Source: Bacillus sp. AFS037270 (GTDB taxonomy: Bacteria; Bacillota; Bacilli; Bacillales_B; DSM-18226). From it: a stretch of DNA of 49,281 nt. This document shows positions 7,286 to 15,142 of the stretch, piece by piece. The DNA is taken from the NCBI RefSeq assembly GCF_002585305.1, contig NZ_NUNF01000014.1, forward strand, positions 313,841-363,121, given 5' to 3'. Made by a program: the position numbers and the translations under genes. The notes under the pieces were generated by a model. It was not told where the DNA came from and did no database searches. It saw nothing but the letters and a program-made list of their open reading frames with translations. Position 1 is the first letter of the stretch. Each line of letters starts with the position of its first letter.

Positions 7286-8977
7286 ATGATGAGTGAACAA
7301 AATCAAAAGGAATTTACGACTGCTGATGCAGTTGTGAAAGAACTTGTTCGTGCTGGAGTGGAAGTAGCATTTGGAATTGTTAGTATCCATAATATGCCGA
7401 TTTATGATGCTATTCTTCGTGAAGGGAGTATTCATTTAGTCTGTTCCCGCGGGGAAAGCGGAGCGGTCAATATGGCAGATGGATATGCCAGAGCCACAGG
7501 TAAATTAGGAGTTGTGATTACGAGCACTGGGACAGGAGCAGGAAATGCAGCAGGCTCCTTAATTGAGGCATGGGCAGCAGGAGTTCCTGTTCTTCATCTT
7601 ACCGGTGAGGTAGCTTCTCCATACTTAGGAACTGGCAGAGGGTATATCCATGAATGCAAAGACCAGCTGTCCATGATGGAAGGTTCGTGTAAAAAAGCAG
7701 TCCGCTTAAGAAGACCCGAGCAAGCTGCAGCAGTCGTGAGACAAGCCATACAAGACGCGTTTGCTTATCCAGCAGGACCAGTAACACTTGAAATCCCCAT
7801 TGATTTCCAATCTGCTATTATCCCAAATCATCCGATTGAAGAAATCATAACAACAGCTCCAACTAATAAAACTATTCCATCCTTGCCTGAAGAGGCAATA
7901 ACTAAAATCTGTCACGCCCTTAGGCCGGTGATTTGGGCAGGAGGAGGAGTGATTTCCTCTGGCGCAACCAAAGAAGTCGAGGCATTAGCTGAAATGATTG
8001 GGGCGGCTGTGATCACAAGCCAATCTGGAAAAGGAAGTATACCTGAAAATCATCCACAATGCATTGGCCACTTTGCCGCTTCTGAATTAACGAAAAACCT
8101 GCTGAAAAACGCTGACCTGTTGATCAGTATCGGTGTTCGATTCAGAGGAAATGAAACATCGAATTGGAAAGTTCCTGTTCCAAAAGAACATATAGCCATC
8201 GATGCCGACTGGCTGGCGATTAATCGTAACTATGAAGCTACTTGCGGACTCGTAGGGGATGCTAAACAGATTTTACAGGCTTTAAACGAAGCATTATCCC
8301 ATAAGTCCATTACTCCGGATCTTTCCTATCTTGATGAAGTGCAGTCAGTCCGTGAAGAATTGCGGACTCAGTTAAGAGCGACACTTGGTCCTTATGAACA
8401 GATTCTTGATGGCATGAGAGAAGTGCTTCCAAAAAACACTATTTTAGTCCGAGATGTCACTGTTCAGGCAAATGTATGGGGGAGCCGCCTGTTTGAAATA
8501 TATGAACCAAGAACCTCGATACATGCGTCGGGCGGCGGGATTGGTCAAGGACTGCCAACAGCCATTGGTGCGCAAATGAGTGATAAAGATCGAACTGTGG
8601 TACTTATGGCAGGAGATGGAGGGTTCATGGTCAATGTCGGTGAAATGGCAACCGCAGCACAGGAAAAACTGCCTTTGATTGTTGTGTTGTTTGATGATGC
8701 CGGTTATGGTGTGCTCCGAAATATTCAAAGTGCCGCTTACGGACGTCAGGTAGCCGTGGATTTATTAAGCCCTGACTTTGTGCTATTAGCAAAGTCGATG
8801 GGATTCGATGCCTCACGAATTAGTTCCCCAACGGACTTTGTTACAGATCTTAAGAAGGCTGTAGAAAACAAAAAGCCAACGATGATTGTTGTAGACATGG
8901 AAGCGGTCGGCCCGATGGCAAAACCATTTGGAGGACCTCCGGGAGCAGCAGATGCATTTAGACCAAAAAAATTATAA
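7286..8977 (+). CDS. Thiamine-diphosphate-dependent enzyme (acetolactate synthase / 2-oxoacid decarboxylase family)
   Basis: A 563-residue three-domain ThDP enzyme. The N-terminal PYR domain has the activating glutamate in SRGESGAVNMADGYAR; a central domain spans about 190-330; the C-terminal PP domain has AGDGGFMVNVGEMATA and LFDDAGYG as the Mg-ThDP motif, with Asp in place of the common first Asn. Family members decarboxylate 2-oxo acids (benzoylformate or indolepyruvate decarboxylase) or ligate the product (acetolactate synthase). No acetolactate synthase small subunit is nearby, and an aldehyde dehydrogenase follows 12 bases after its stop. Decarboxylation of a ring-fission-derived 2-oxo acid to an aldehyde is therefore the favoured reading, as inference. 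Confidence 0.82.
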   Translation: MMSEQNQKEFTTADAVVKELVRAGVEVAFGIVSIHNMPIYDAILREGSIHLVCSRGESGAVNMADGYARATGKLGVVITSTGTGAGNAAGSLIEAWAAGVPVLHLTGEVASPYLGTGRGYIHECKDQLSMMEGSCKKAVRLRRPEQAAAVVRQAIQDAFAYPAGPVTLEIPIDFQSAIIPNHPIEEIITTAPTNKTIPSLPEEAITKICHALRPVIWAGGGVISSGATKEVEALAEMIGAAVITSQSGKGSIPENHPQCIGHFAASELTKNLLKNADLLISIGVRFRGNETSNWKVPVPKEHIAIDADWLAINRNYEATCGLVGDAKQILQALNEALSHKSITPDLSYLDEVQSVREELRTQLRATLGPYEQILDGMREVLPKNTILVRDVTVQANVWGSRLFEIYEPRTSIHASGGGIGQGLPTAIGAQMSDKDRTVVLMAGDGGFMVNVGEMATAAQEKLPLIVVLFDDAGYGVLRNIQSAAYGRQVAVDLLSPDFVLLAKSMGFDASRISSPTDFVTDLKKAVENKKPTMIVVDMEAVGPMAKPFGGPPGAADAFRPKKL

Positions 8978-8989
8978 GGAGGAAAGATA

Positions 8990-10435
8990 GTGATTTCAAC
9001 GTATCCATTTGTTTCAGGCAAATATCTGATCGGCGGAAAGTGGATTCAAGCAGAACAAACAGCAGCAGTAACCAACCCGGCTAATACGAGTGAAGTTGTT
9101 GGTGAAGTGGCTTTATGTTCAAAAAATGATGTAGGGCAAGCCGTTTTCACTGCTGCTAAGGCTTATGAAGGCTGGTCGCAAAGTGATATTTGTGACCGGG
9201 CAAACCGGATGAGGCTTGCAGCCGAGGAAATTAAAGCAATCGTTGAAGAGAATGTTACTTTACTAGTCCGCGAGAATGGTAAGGTATTAGTTGAGGCGAA
9301 GAAGGATTTACTCAGGTGTATAGATATTATGAAACAAGGGGCGGAAGAATTATTAGAATGGTGGCAGCCTGAAAGTTTACCTGGCAGCCAAAAAGTGCAA
9401 ATCAGAAAGCGGCCGCGCGGTGTGGCAGCCATTATCTCTCCTTGGAATTCTCCACTGATTCTTACATTTAAGCGGGTTATTCCAGCAGTATTGGCAGGAA
9501 ACACAGTAGTCGTAAAGCCGGCGACCAGTTGTCCATTAACGATTATGACTTTCTTAAAGGTGGCAGCTTCCTATTTTCCGGATGGAGTCATTAATGTGGT
9601 AACAGGTTCCGGTAGTGTCATTGGCGATTCTCTTTGCTCTGACCCAAGGGTTCGTACGATTGCATTCGTTGGCAGTACGGAAACCGGTAAAGAAATCATG
9701 CGTTCAGCAGCCGGTACGGTAAAGAAACTGTACATGGAACTGGGCGGAAATGATGCGGCGATTGTTCTGGCTGATGCCAAATTGGATGAAGAAGCGATCA
9801 AACGCCTGCGTTTTGGAATCCTTCGTGCGGCAGGGCAAGTATGCTCAGCGATTAAAAGAATCTATGTTCACGAATCTAGGTATGAGGAAGTCATTGGAAA
9901 ATTAAAGAAGGAATTCAGTCGAATTCGAGTTGGAAACGGTATTCAGCCTGATGTTGAAATGGGTCCGTTAAATAATAAATCCCAATATGACTATGTTAAC
10001 GGTCTGATCAAACGGGCAGCGGAATCAGGGGCAACTGTATGGACTGGAGGAATTCAACTCGATCCTGAATCGTGGGATCAAGGCTATTTTATCATGCCAA
10101 CCATCATTACTGGAGTAGACCAAACAAGTGAAATCGTACGTACAGAACAATTTGGTCCGGTTATCCCAGTATTGCCGTTTTCAAATATTGATGAAGTCGT
10201 AAGGCTTGCAAATGATAGCGAATTTGGTTTACGGGCGTCCGTTTGGACAGAGGATGAAACACTTGCGATGAAATTAGCCGACCGCTTGGAAGCTGGAGCC
10301 GTATTTCATAATAACCACACGGTTTTCCAGGACCTTCACCTTGATTTCCCTGGATTAAAAGAAAGCGGCCTGTCCCGTGAAACCAGACATTGTGGGCTTG
10401 AGTATTTCGCAGATTCATATGGTCTGGCCAACTAA
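8990..10435 (+). CDS. NAD(P)-dependent aldehyde dehydrogenase
   Basis: A 481-residue aldehyde dehydrogenase superfamily member. It shows the PWNSPL cofactor motif, FVGSTETGKEI, the general-base Glu in MELGGND (about residue 251) and the nucleophile Cys in GQVCSAIKR (about 285). Translation starts at GTG 8990 behind a perfect AAGGAGG. The partner gene is the ThDP enzyme 12 bases upstream, suggesting that the aldehyde it makes is oxidised to a carboxylic acid. Closest general types are benzaldehyde/vanillin and succinate-semialdehyde dehydrogenases; the sequence alone does not separate them. Confidence 0.87.
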   Translation: MISTYPFVSGKYLIGGKWIQAEQTAAVTNPANTSEVVGEVALCSKNDVGQAVFTAAKAYEGWSQSDICDRANRMRLAAEEIKAIVEENVTLLVRENGKVLVEAKKDLLRCIDIMKQGAEELLEWWQPESLPGSQKVQIRKRPRGVAAIISPWNSPLILTFKRVIPAVLAGNTVVVKPATSCPLTIMTFLKVAASYFPDGVINVVTGSGSVIGDSLCSDPRVRTIAFVGSTETGKEIMRSAAGTVKKLYMELGGNDAAIVLADAKLDEEAIKRLRFGILRAAGQVCSAIKRIYVHESRYEEVIGKLKKEFSRIRVGNGIQPDVEMGPLNNKSQYDYVNGLIKRAAESGATVWTGGIQLDPESWDQGYFIMPTIITGVDQTSEIVRTEQFGPVIPVLPFSNIDEVVRLANDSEFGLRASVWTEDETLAMKLADRLEAGAVFHNNHTVFQDLHLDFPGLKESGLSRETRHCGLEYFADSYGLAN

Positions 10436-10450
10436 AAAGGGGGATGCCTG

Positions 10451-11236
10451 ATGAGAATAGGGTTGATTGGCGGAGGAAATATTGGAAAGTTCCTTCTTCA
10501 AAGCATCAATATGGATGGTCTTCTTCCAGACGGAAAAATTGTTGGCCTTTATACCCGCAACCAGCAAAGTGCCGAACAGCTTGCTAGGGAATTTGATACA
10601 GAAAACTATTTAGATATTCAGTCACTAATAGAATCTGCTGCAATTGATTTAGTCATAGAAGCGGCGAATATTCAAGTAGTAAAAGACTACGCTGCTGCTA
10701 TTTTAAAAGGTGGAAAAGATTTAGTCGTAAGCAGTGTGGGTGCTTTAGCTGATGGCCATTTTTATCAGCAGCTAGAAAGAATATGCCAAGAAGCCCGCTC
10801 GAAAATTTATTTACCGGCAGGGGCAATTGGTGGACTGGATATATTGAAAGCTGCGAAATCTATTGGCGAACTTGAGTCCGTTTCGATTATTACGAGGAAA
10901 CCGCCGATGGCATTGCCTGGTGCTCCTGCTGATAGAGAGCAAGTGATGTTCGAAGGCACTGCAAAAGAAGCCATAGAATTATTCCCTAAAAATATAAATG
11001 TATCGATTATTTTGTCCTTGGCAGGGCTGGGACCGGATAAGACAGGTGTAAAAATAATTTCCGATCCAGCTGTGAGAAAAAATAGTCACTTGATAGAGGC
11101 TGCGGGGTCTTTCGGAGCATTATCTCTTCAAGTAGAAAATGATCCGATGCCCAATAATCCTAAAACAAGCTACTTGGCAGCCTTAAGTGTATTGTCTGTA
11201 TTGAAAAATAAAGATGCAGTTGTTAAGGTGGGTTAG
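10451..11236 (+). CDS. Aspartate-dehydrogenase-family (NadX/DUF108-like) oxidoreductase
   Basis: A 261-residue protein with an N-terminal Rossmann motif GLIGGGNIGKFL (residues 4-15) and the C-terminal signature of L-aspartate dehydrogenases. His213 in RKNSHLIEA corresponds to the catalytic histidine of that family, preceded by ILSLAGLGPDKTGVKIISDP. AspDH interconverts L-aspartate and iminosuccinate and usually sits with NAD synthesis genes, which are absent here. Position 15 bases after the aldehyde dehydrogenase in a catabolic operon suggests an amino- or imino-acid redox step in the pathway instead. That role is inference; the fold assignment is firm. Confidence 0.8.
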   Translation: MRIGLIGGGNIGKFLLQSINMDGLLPDGKIVGLYTRNQQSAEQLAREFDTENYLDIQSLIESAAIDLVIEAANIQVVKDYAAAILKGGKDLVVSSVGALADGHFYQQLERICQEARSKIYLPAGAIGGLDILKAAKSIGELESVSIITRKPPMALPGAPADREQVMFEGTAKEAIELFPKNINVSIILSLAGLGPDKTGVKIISDPAVRKNSHLIEAAGSFGALSLQVENDPMPNNPKTSYLAALSVLSVLKNKDAVVKVG

Positions 11237-11364
11237 ATGGTAGAATGAAGATATGGATAGCCATTCTAGTATTCTAGTAAAGAAAACAGGGGAAACCCAA
11301 TCTTTTTAGACAATATTCTCCTGTAAATAGGAAACAACATTTAATAGTAAGGGGGAATAGGCAT

Positions 11365-12669
11365 ATGATGAAAACGAACATCAAGCTTGAAGACATATCG
11401 CAAACAGACATGATTGACTATTTAAAAGAATCCGTGCAGCCTGAAAGTGGCGCAATTCCTGCTTTTCTTTTAGGTGATCCAAAGGTTTATGACATCGAAC
11501 ACAAAAAAGTATTTTTAAAAACCTGGCTGTTTATTGGCCATGAATCAGAAATCCCTAACAAAAATGATTTTATTACAAGAGACCTAGCAGGCTATTCCGT
11601 CATTATTTCCAGAGGTGCAGATGGTGAAATCCGCGGTCTTTATAATATGTGTACCCATCGTGGCATGAAACTGTGCCGGGCAGATGCAGGGAATAAATCA
11701 TCGTTTACATGTCCGTATCATGGCTTTAATTTTAAAAATACCGGGGATTGTATTGGGGTACCTCTTCAAAGGGATCTTTATGGGGAGGGGTTCGATAAAT
11801 CTGGGTTAGGGCTCCATAAAATCAGAATCGAATCTTACAAAGGTCTTATGTTTGGCACTTGGAATGACGAAGCCGAGCCTTTAGTAGATTTTTTAGGTGA
11901 CTTTAAATGGTATCTTGATATTTTAGCAGGCCGGGCTGAAATGGAAGTTATCGGGCCGCCGCAAAGATTTATTATCCACTCAAACTGGAAAATTGGTGCG
12001 GATAATTTTGTAGGTGACTCCTATCATACCATGGTTACTCATGGTTCAATTGTTAAATTGGGAATGGTCCCAAGTGCGACTTATTCGAAAAAAGGCTATC
12101 AAATCTATACAAAAAACGGGCATGGGCTAAATCTAGGTACACCTAATCCTGATTTTGCTTTTCCGGAAGAACTTAAAGATGAGTACAAATCTAATTTAAC
12201 AGAAGAACAGTATGAGGTATTATCTAATCTGAAAAATATGATTGGCAATATCTTTCCTAATCTATCTTTCTTAATTTCTCATACGAAAGTAAAAGGCCAG
12301 TTGATCTCAAATACCTCAGTCCGCCTTTGGAGACCGGTTGATGTGGATAAAATGGAGGTCATTACTTGGTTTTTAGTAGAGAAAAACGCTTCAGATGATT
12401 GGAAACGACGTTCTCGAGAGTCGTTTATTTTAACATTCAGTCCTTCAGGAATCTTTGAACAGGATGACACCGAGGTATTTACAGATATTACTGCTGCAGC
12501 CTCTGGTCCGATGCCATTAGTGAAAGGGCTTACCTATAATTATACGATGGGCTTACACCGGAAACCTGTAGCGGATTTTATTGGACCAGGAGTCGTTTTT
12601 GATGATAAATTCACAGAGGCCAATCAACGGAACTTTTATCGATACTGGCTCGATCTCATGACTTCTTGA
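11365..12669 (+). CDS. Rieske ring-hydroxylating dioxygenase, alpha subunit
   Basis: A 434-residue large subunit. The Rieske [2Fe-2S] ligands are Cys96/His98 (CTHRG) and Cys116/His119 (CPYHG). The mononuclear iron site is GDSYHTMVTH with His221 and His226, and Asp218 is the bridging aspartate. Size and order match the HcaE/BphA type that adds both atoms of O2 to an aromatic ring to give a cis-dihydrodiol. The beta subunit follows 46 bases later. No ferredoxin or reductase gene is present in the cluster, so electrons must come from elsewhere. A 128-base gap precedes it, containing tandem ATTCTAGT copies and an inverted repeat but no clear promoter. Confidence 0.9.
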   Translation: MMKTNIKLEDISQTDMIDYLKESVQPESGAIPAFLLGDPKVYDIEHKKVFLKTWLFIGHESEIPNKNDFITRDLAGYSVIISRGADGEIRGLYNMCTHRGMKLCRADAGNKSSFTCPYHGFNFKNTGDCIGVPLQRDLYGEGFDKSGLGLHKIRIESYKGLMFGTWNDEAEPLVDFLGDFKWYLDILAGRAEMEVIGPPQRFIIHSNWKIGADNFVGDSYHTMVTHGSIVKLGMVPSATYSKKGYQIYTKNGHGLNLGTPNPDFAFPEELKDEYKSNLTEEQYEVLSNLKNMIGNIFPNLSFLISHTKVKGQLISNTSVRLWRPVDVDKMEVITWFLVEKNASDDWKRRSRESFILTFSPSGIFEQDDTEVFTDITAAASGPMPLVKGLTYNYTMGLHRKPVADFIGPGVVFDDKFTEANQRNFYRYWLDLMTS

Positions 12670-12715
12670 TTTTGTCTGAAGTCGGAGAGATTCTATTAAA
12701 ACGATTGGAGGAGTC

Positions 12716-13228
12716 ATGATGAGTTTAGAAAAGATGCTGGCAACCTATGAATTTGAACAATGGCTGTATTTAGAAGCTAAGCTGCTCGATGATATTGATT
12801 TTGATGGCTGGTTTAGCTTGCTGCACCCTGACATTACCTATCAAATGCCGGTTCGAGTCAATAAGGAAGGGATTGAACGTCCGGATTATTCCTTAGATAT
12901 GTTTGCATTTCATGATGATATTGAATTATTGAAGATCCGCGTAGACCGTTTGAAAACAGATTACGCCTGGGCGGAAATTCCTCCTTCACGGACACGAAGA
13001 TCCGTCAATAATGTCCGGCTCCTTGACTACATTCCGAATGAAAAAGCCGCTGTAAACAGTTATTTGACAATTTATCGAAGCCGAAGTACAGATATCCATC
13101 ACGATTTAATTTCTGGGGAACGTCAGGATGAATTCACGTATGTGGCTGGGGAATGGAAGCTGTCGAAGCGCGTGTTCATTGTAGACCAAACCACATTAAA
13201 TACAAGAAATCTCGCTATTTTTGTTTAA
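12716..13228 (+). CDS. Rieske ring-hydroxylating dioxygenase, beta subunit
   Basis: A 170-residue small subunit of the SnoaL-like cone fold, similar in length to HcaF/BphA2. Recognisable family stretches are LDDIDFDGWFSLLHPDITYQMPVRV and the Arg-rich middle (PPSRTRRSVNNVRL). It provides structural support and contributes to the alpha3beta3 hexamer; it carries no redox centre. A GGAGGAG site precedes the double ATG (12716/12719). Its stop TAA overlaps an ATG at 13228 that opens the next frame, suggesting tight coupling to the downstream dehydrogenase. Confidence 0.85.
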   Translation: MMSLEKMLATYEFEQWLYLEAKLLDDIDFDGWFSLLHPDITYQMPVRVNKEGIERPDYSLDMFAFHDDIELLKIRVDRLKTDYAWAEIPPSRTRRSVNNVRLLDYIPNEKAAVNSYLTIYRSRSTDIHHDLISGERQDEFTYVAGEWKLSKRVFIVDQTTLNTRNLAIFV

Positions 13229-13254
13229 TGGCTGAAGAGAAAGGGGCAGACTTG

Positions 13255-14040
13255 ATGGCTCAGCTTAACGGCAAATCTATTTATTTGACCGGTGGTGCCT
13301 CCGGTATTGGAAGGGCTGTCACCGAGGCATTTATCAAAGAAGGCGCAGCTGTTACGATCCTTGATAAGTCGGCAAAGGGATTACATGAATTAAAACAGCA
13401 ATTTGGTGAAAAGGTTCAATGTATCGAAGGTGACGTAACGGTATATGAAGACCATGTTCGTGCAGTTGAAACTGCAGTAGAATCCTTTGGGAAGTTAGAT
13501 GTCTTTGTTGCCAATGCAGGTGTTTTTGATGGATTTGCCAAATTTGAACATGTTACACCGGAAGCGATGTCAGCTGCTTATGACCTGCTGATGGATATCA
13601 ATGTGAAGGGCTATTTTAATGGGGCAAAAGCTTCGGTTGCGGAGCTTAAGGAAACATCCGGGAATATGATTTTTACTGTTTCTGGGGCAGGATTCTATCC
13701 AGATGGAGGCGGAGTCTGGTACACCGCGAGCAAACATGCTCAAATTGGTTTAATGCGTCAGCTTGCGTTTGAATTAGCACCTGAAGTTCGAGTGAATGCG
13801 GTGGCTCCAGGAGGTACTTTAACTGCATTACATGTTATTCCGCCGCTCGAGCCCTTCGTAAAGATAGTTGATAATGAAACGAAAGAGAAAAGCATTAAAA
13901 AACGGAATCCACTGCAAATTGCGATGAAATCGGAAGACCATGTAGGGGCATATATCTTGCTTGCTTCGGACCAGGCACGTGCTATTACGGGTGAGGTAAT
14001 CTCTAGCGACGGAGGATTAGCTGTTCGCGGGCTTGGTTGA
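13255..14040 (+). CDS. cis-Dihydrodiol dehydrogenase-like SDR
   Basis: A 261-residue classical SDR with TGGASGIG (residues 12-19), NAG (87-89), Ser143 and YTASK (Tyr156, Lys160), so the catalytic set is intact. Length and layout match BphB/HcaB cis-2,3-dihydrodiol dehydrogenases. The product of the adjacent dioxygenase subunits would be its substrate, giving a catechol for the extradiol enzyme. ATG 13255 follows GAAAGGGG and gives a normal SDR N-terminus; an alternative in-frame ATG at 13228 overlaps the beta-subunit stop and would add nine residues. Confidence 0.85.
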   Translation: MAQLNGKSIYLTGGASGIGRAVTEAFIKEGAAVTILDKSAKGLHELKQQFGEKVQCIEGDVTVYEDHVRAVETAVESFGKLDVFVANAGVFDGFAKFEHVTPEAMSAAYDLLMDINVKGYFNGAKASVAELKETSGNMIFTVSGAGFYPDGGGVWYTASKHAQIGLMRQLAFELAPEVRVNAVAPGGTLTALHVIPPLEPFVKIVDNETKEKSIKKRNPLQIAMKSEDHVGAYILLASDQARAITGEVISSDGGLAVRGLG

Positions 14041-14075
14041 TTACGATCTAAAAGACAAACTGAGGTGATTGTAAA

Positions 14076-15038
14076 ATGGCCCACTCATTAACTGATAAAA
14101 AGCCGTTAGCTGGAAATAACGTCATTAATCAAATTGCATTTGTTGTTCGGGATATTGAGCAGGCATCAGAAGCATTTGCTCAACTTCTGGGTATACCGAA
14201 ACCAAATTGGTTCTTAACAGGTGATCGTGAAGTTTCAAAAGTCACTTTTCGCGGCCAGCCAAGTGATTCTCGCAGTAAGCTCGTATTCATGAATACACCC
14301 ACAGTGCAAATTGAACTGATTGAACCAGATCAAGAACCTGGGACCATGCGTGAATTTTTAGATACAGTAGGTGAAGGGATTCACCATTTCGCCTTTGACG
14401 TGGATTCCATTAAAGATAAACTTCCTGTTTTTGAGGAAAATGGTTATGCATTGCTCCAAAGTGGTGCATATACTTCCAGTGATGGAAGATATGTATATGT
14501 CGATACCTTAAAGAGTCATAAGATTCTAATGGAGCTCTTAGAAAGTGCTGAACCGAGAGATACGGCTCCTAAAACTGATGTCTTCACCCCGTTATTAGGA
14601 ACGAATAAAATAGAGCAGCTTGCTATTGTCGTAAAAGATCTTGATGCTGCTGCAGAAGAGTACTGTAAGTTATTAGGTGTAGAAAAACCTCCTGTTATTC
14701 AGTCCGGTCCAAGTGAGCTTACTCAAGTTATTTTTGAAGGAAAACCAACTGAGGGTAAGTCAAAATATATGTTTATTAATACCCCTTTACTTCAACTTGA
14801 ATTAATCGAGCCAGGGGATTCGCCAAGTACGTGGAAAAAGCACCTGGAAACACAAGGAGAAGGGGTCCACCATATTTCATTTTTGGTAAATGATATGGAC
14901 GAAAAAGTGAAGTTAATGGAGAATATGGGCTATCCAATTATTCAAAGGGGAAATTTTTGGAATGGCAACGGAAGATACGCTTATATAGATACCACCTCTA
15001 CATATAAAGTAATAATTGAACTGCTTGAAAGATTTTGA
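14076..15038 (+). CDS. Tandem VOC-domain protein (methylmalonyl-CoA epimerase-like)
   Basis: A 320-residue protein made of two homologous halves, about residues 14-155 and 176-320. Both contain an N-terminal Ile-Ala strand (INQIAFVVRD; IEQLAIVVKD), an IELIEP/LELIEP segment, a GEGxHH motif (GEGIHHFAF; GEGVHHISF) and a terminal GRYxYxD plus LLE strand. Epimerase-type VOC domains act on CoA esters or small acids through a divalent metal. It is the last gene of the catabolic operon, 35 bases after the dihydrodiol dehydrogenase, and is followed by a strong terminator. A lyase or isomerase of a ring-fission product is possible but unproven. Confidence 0.75.
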   Translation: MAHSLTDKKPLAGNNVINQIAFVVRDIEQASEAFAQLLGIPKPNWFLTGDREVSKVTFRGQPSDSRSKLVFMNTPTVQIELIEPDQEPGTMREFLDTVGEGIHHFAFDVDSIKDKLPVFEENGYALLQSGAYTSSDGRYVYVDTLKSHKILMELLESAEPRDTAPKTDVFTPLLGTNKIEQLAIVVKDLDAAAEEYCKLLGVEKPPVIQSGPSELTQVIFEGKPTEGKSKYMFINTPLLQLELIEPGDSPSTWKKHLETQGEGVHHISFLVNDMDEKVKLMENMGYPIIQRGNFWNGNGRYAYIDTTSTYKVIIELLERF

Positions 15039-15046
15039 TTGGCAAG

Positions 15047-15079
15047 AAAAACGGACTTGTGACAAAAGTCCGTTTTTTT
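15047..15079 (+). terminator. Rho-independent terminator closing the catabolic operon
   Basis: AAAAACGGACTT and AAGTCCGTTTTTTT form a long stem with a 7-base loop and a T run, starting 9 bases after the stop of the tandem VOC gene. Confidence 0.9.
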
Positions 15080-15142
15080 CTTTTACATACACCAGTATAT
15101 TAATTTCACTCGTTAATATGATGTTAGGGAAGGGGTGAGAGG

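Noticed and set aside
7286..8977. Assignment of the ThDP enzyme as the biosynthetic acetolactate synthase (ilvB)
   Set aside because: No small subunit or other ilv/leu genes nearby, and it is embedded in a catabolic operon with an aldehyde dehydrogenase directly following.
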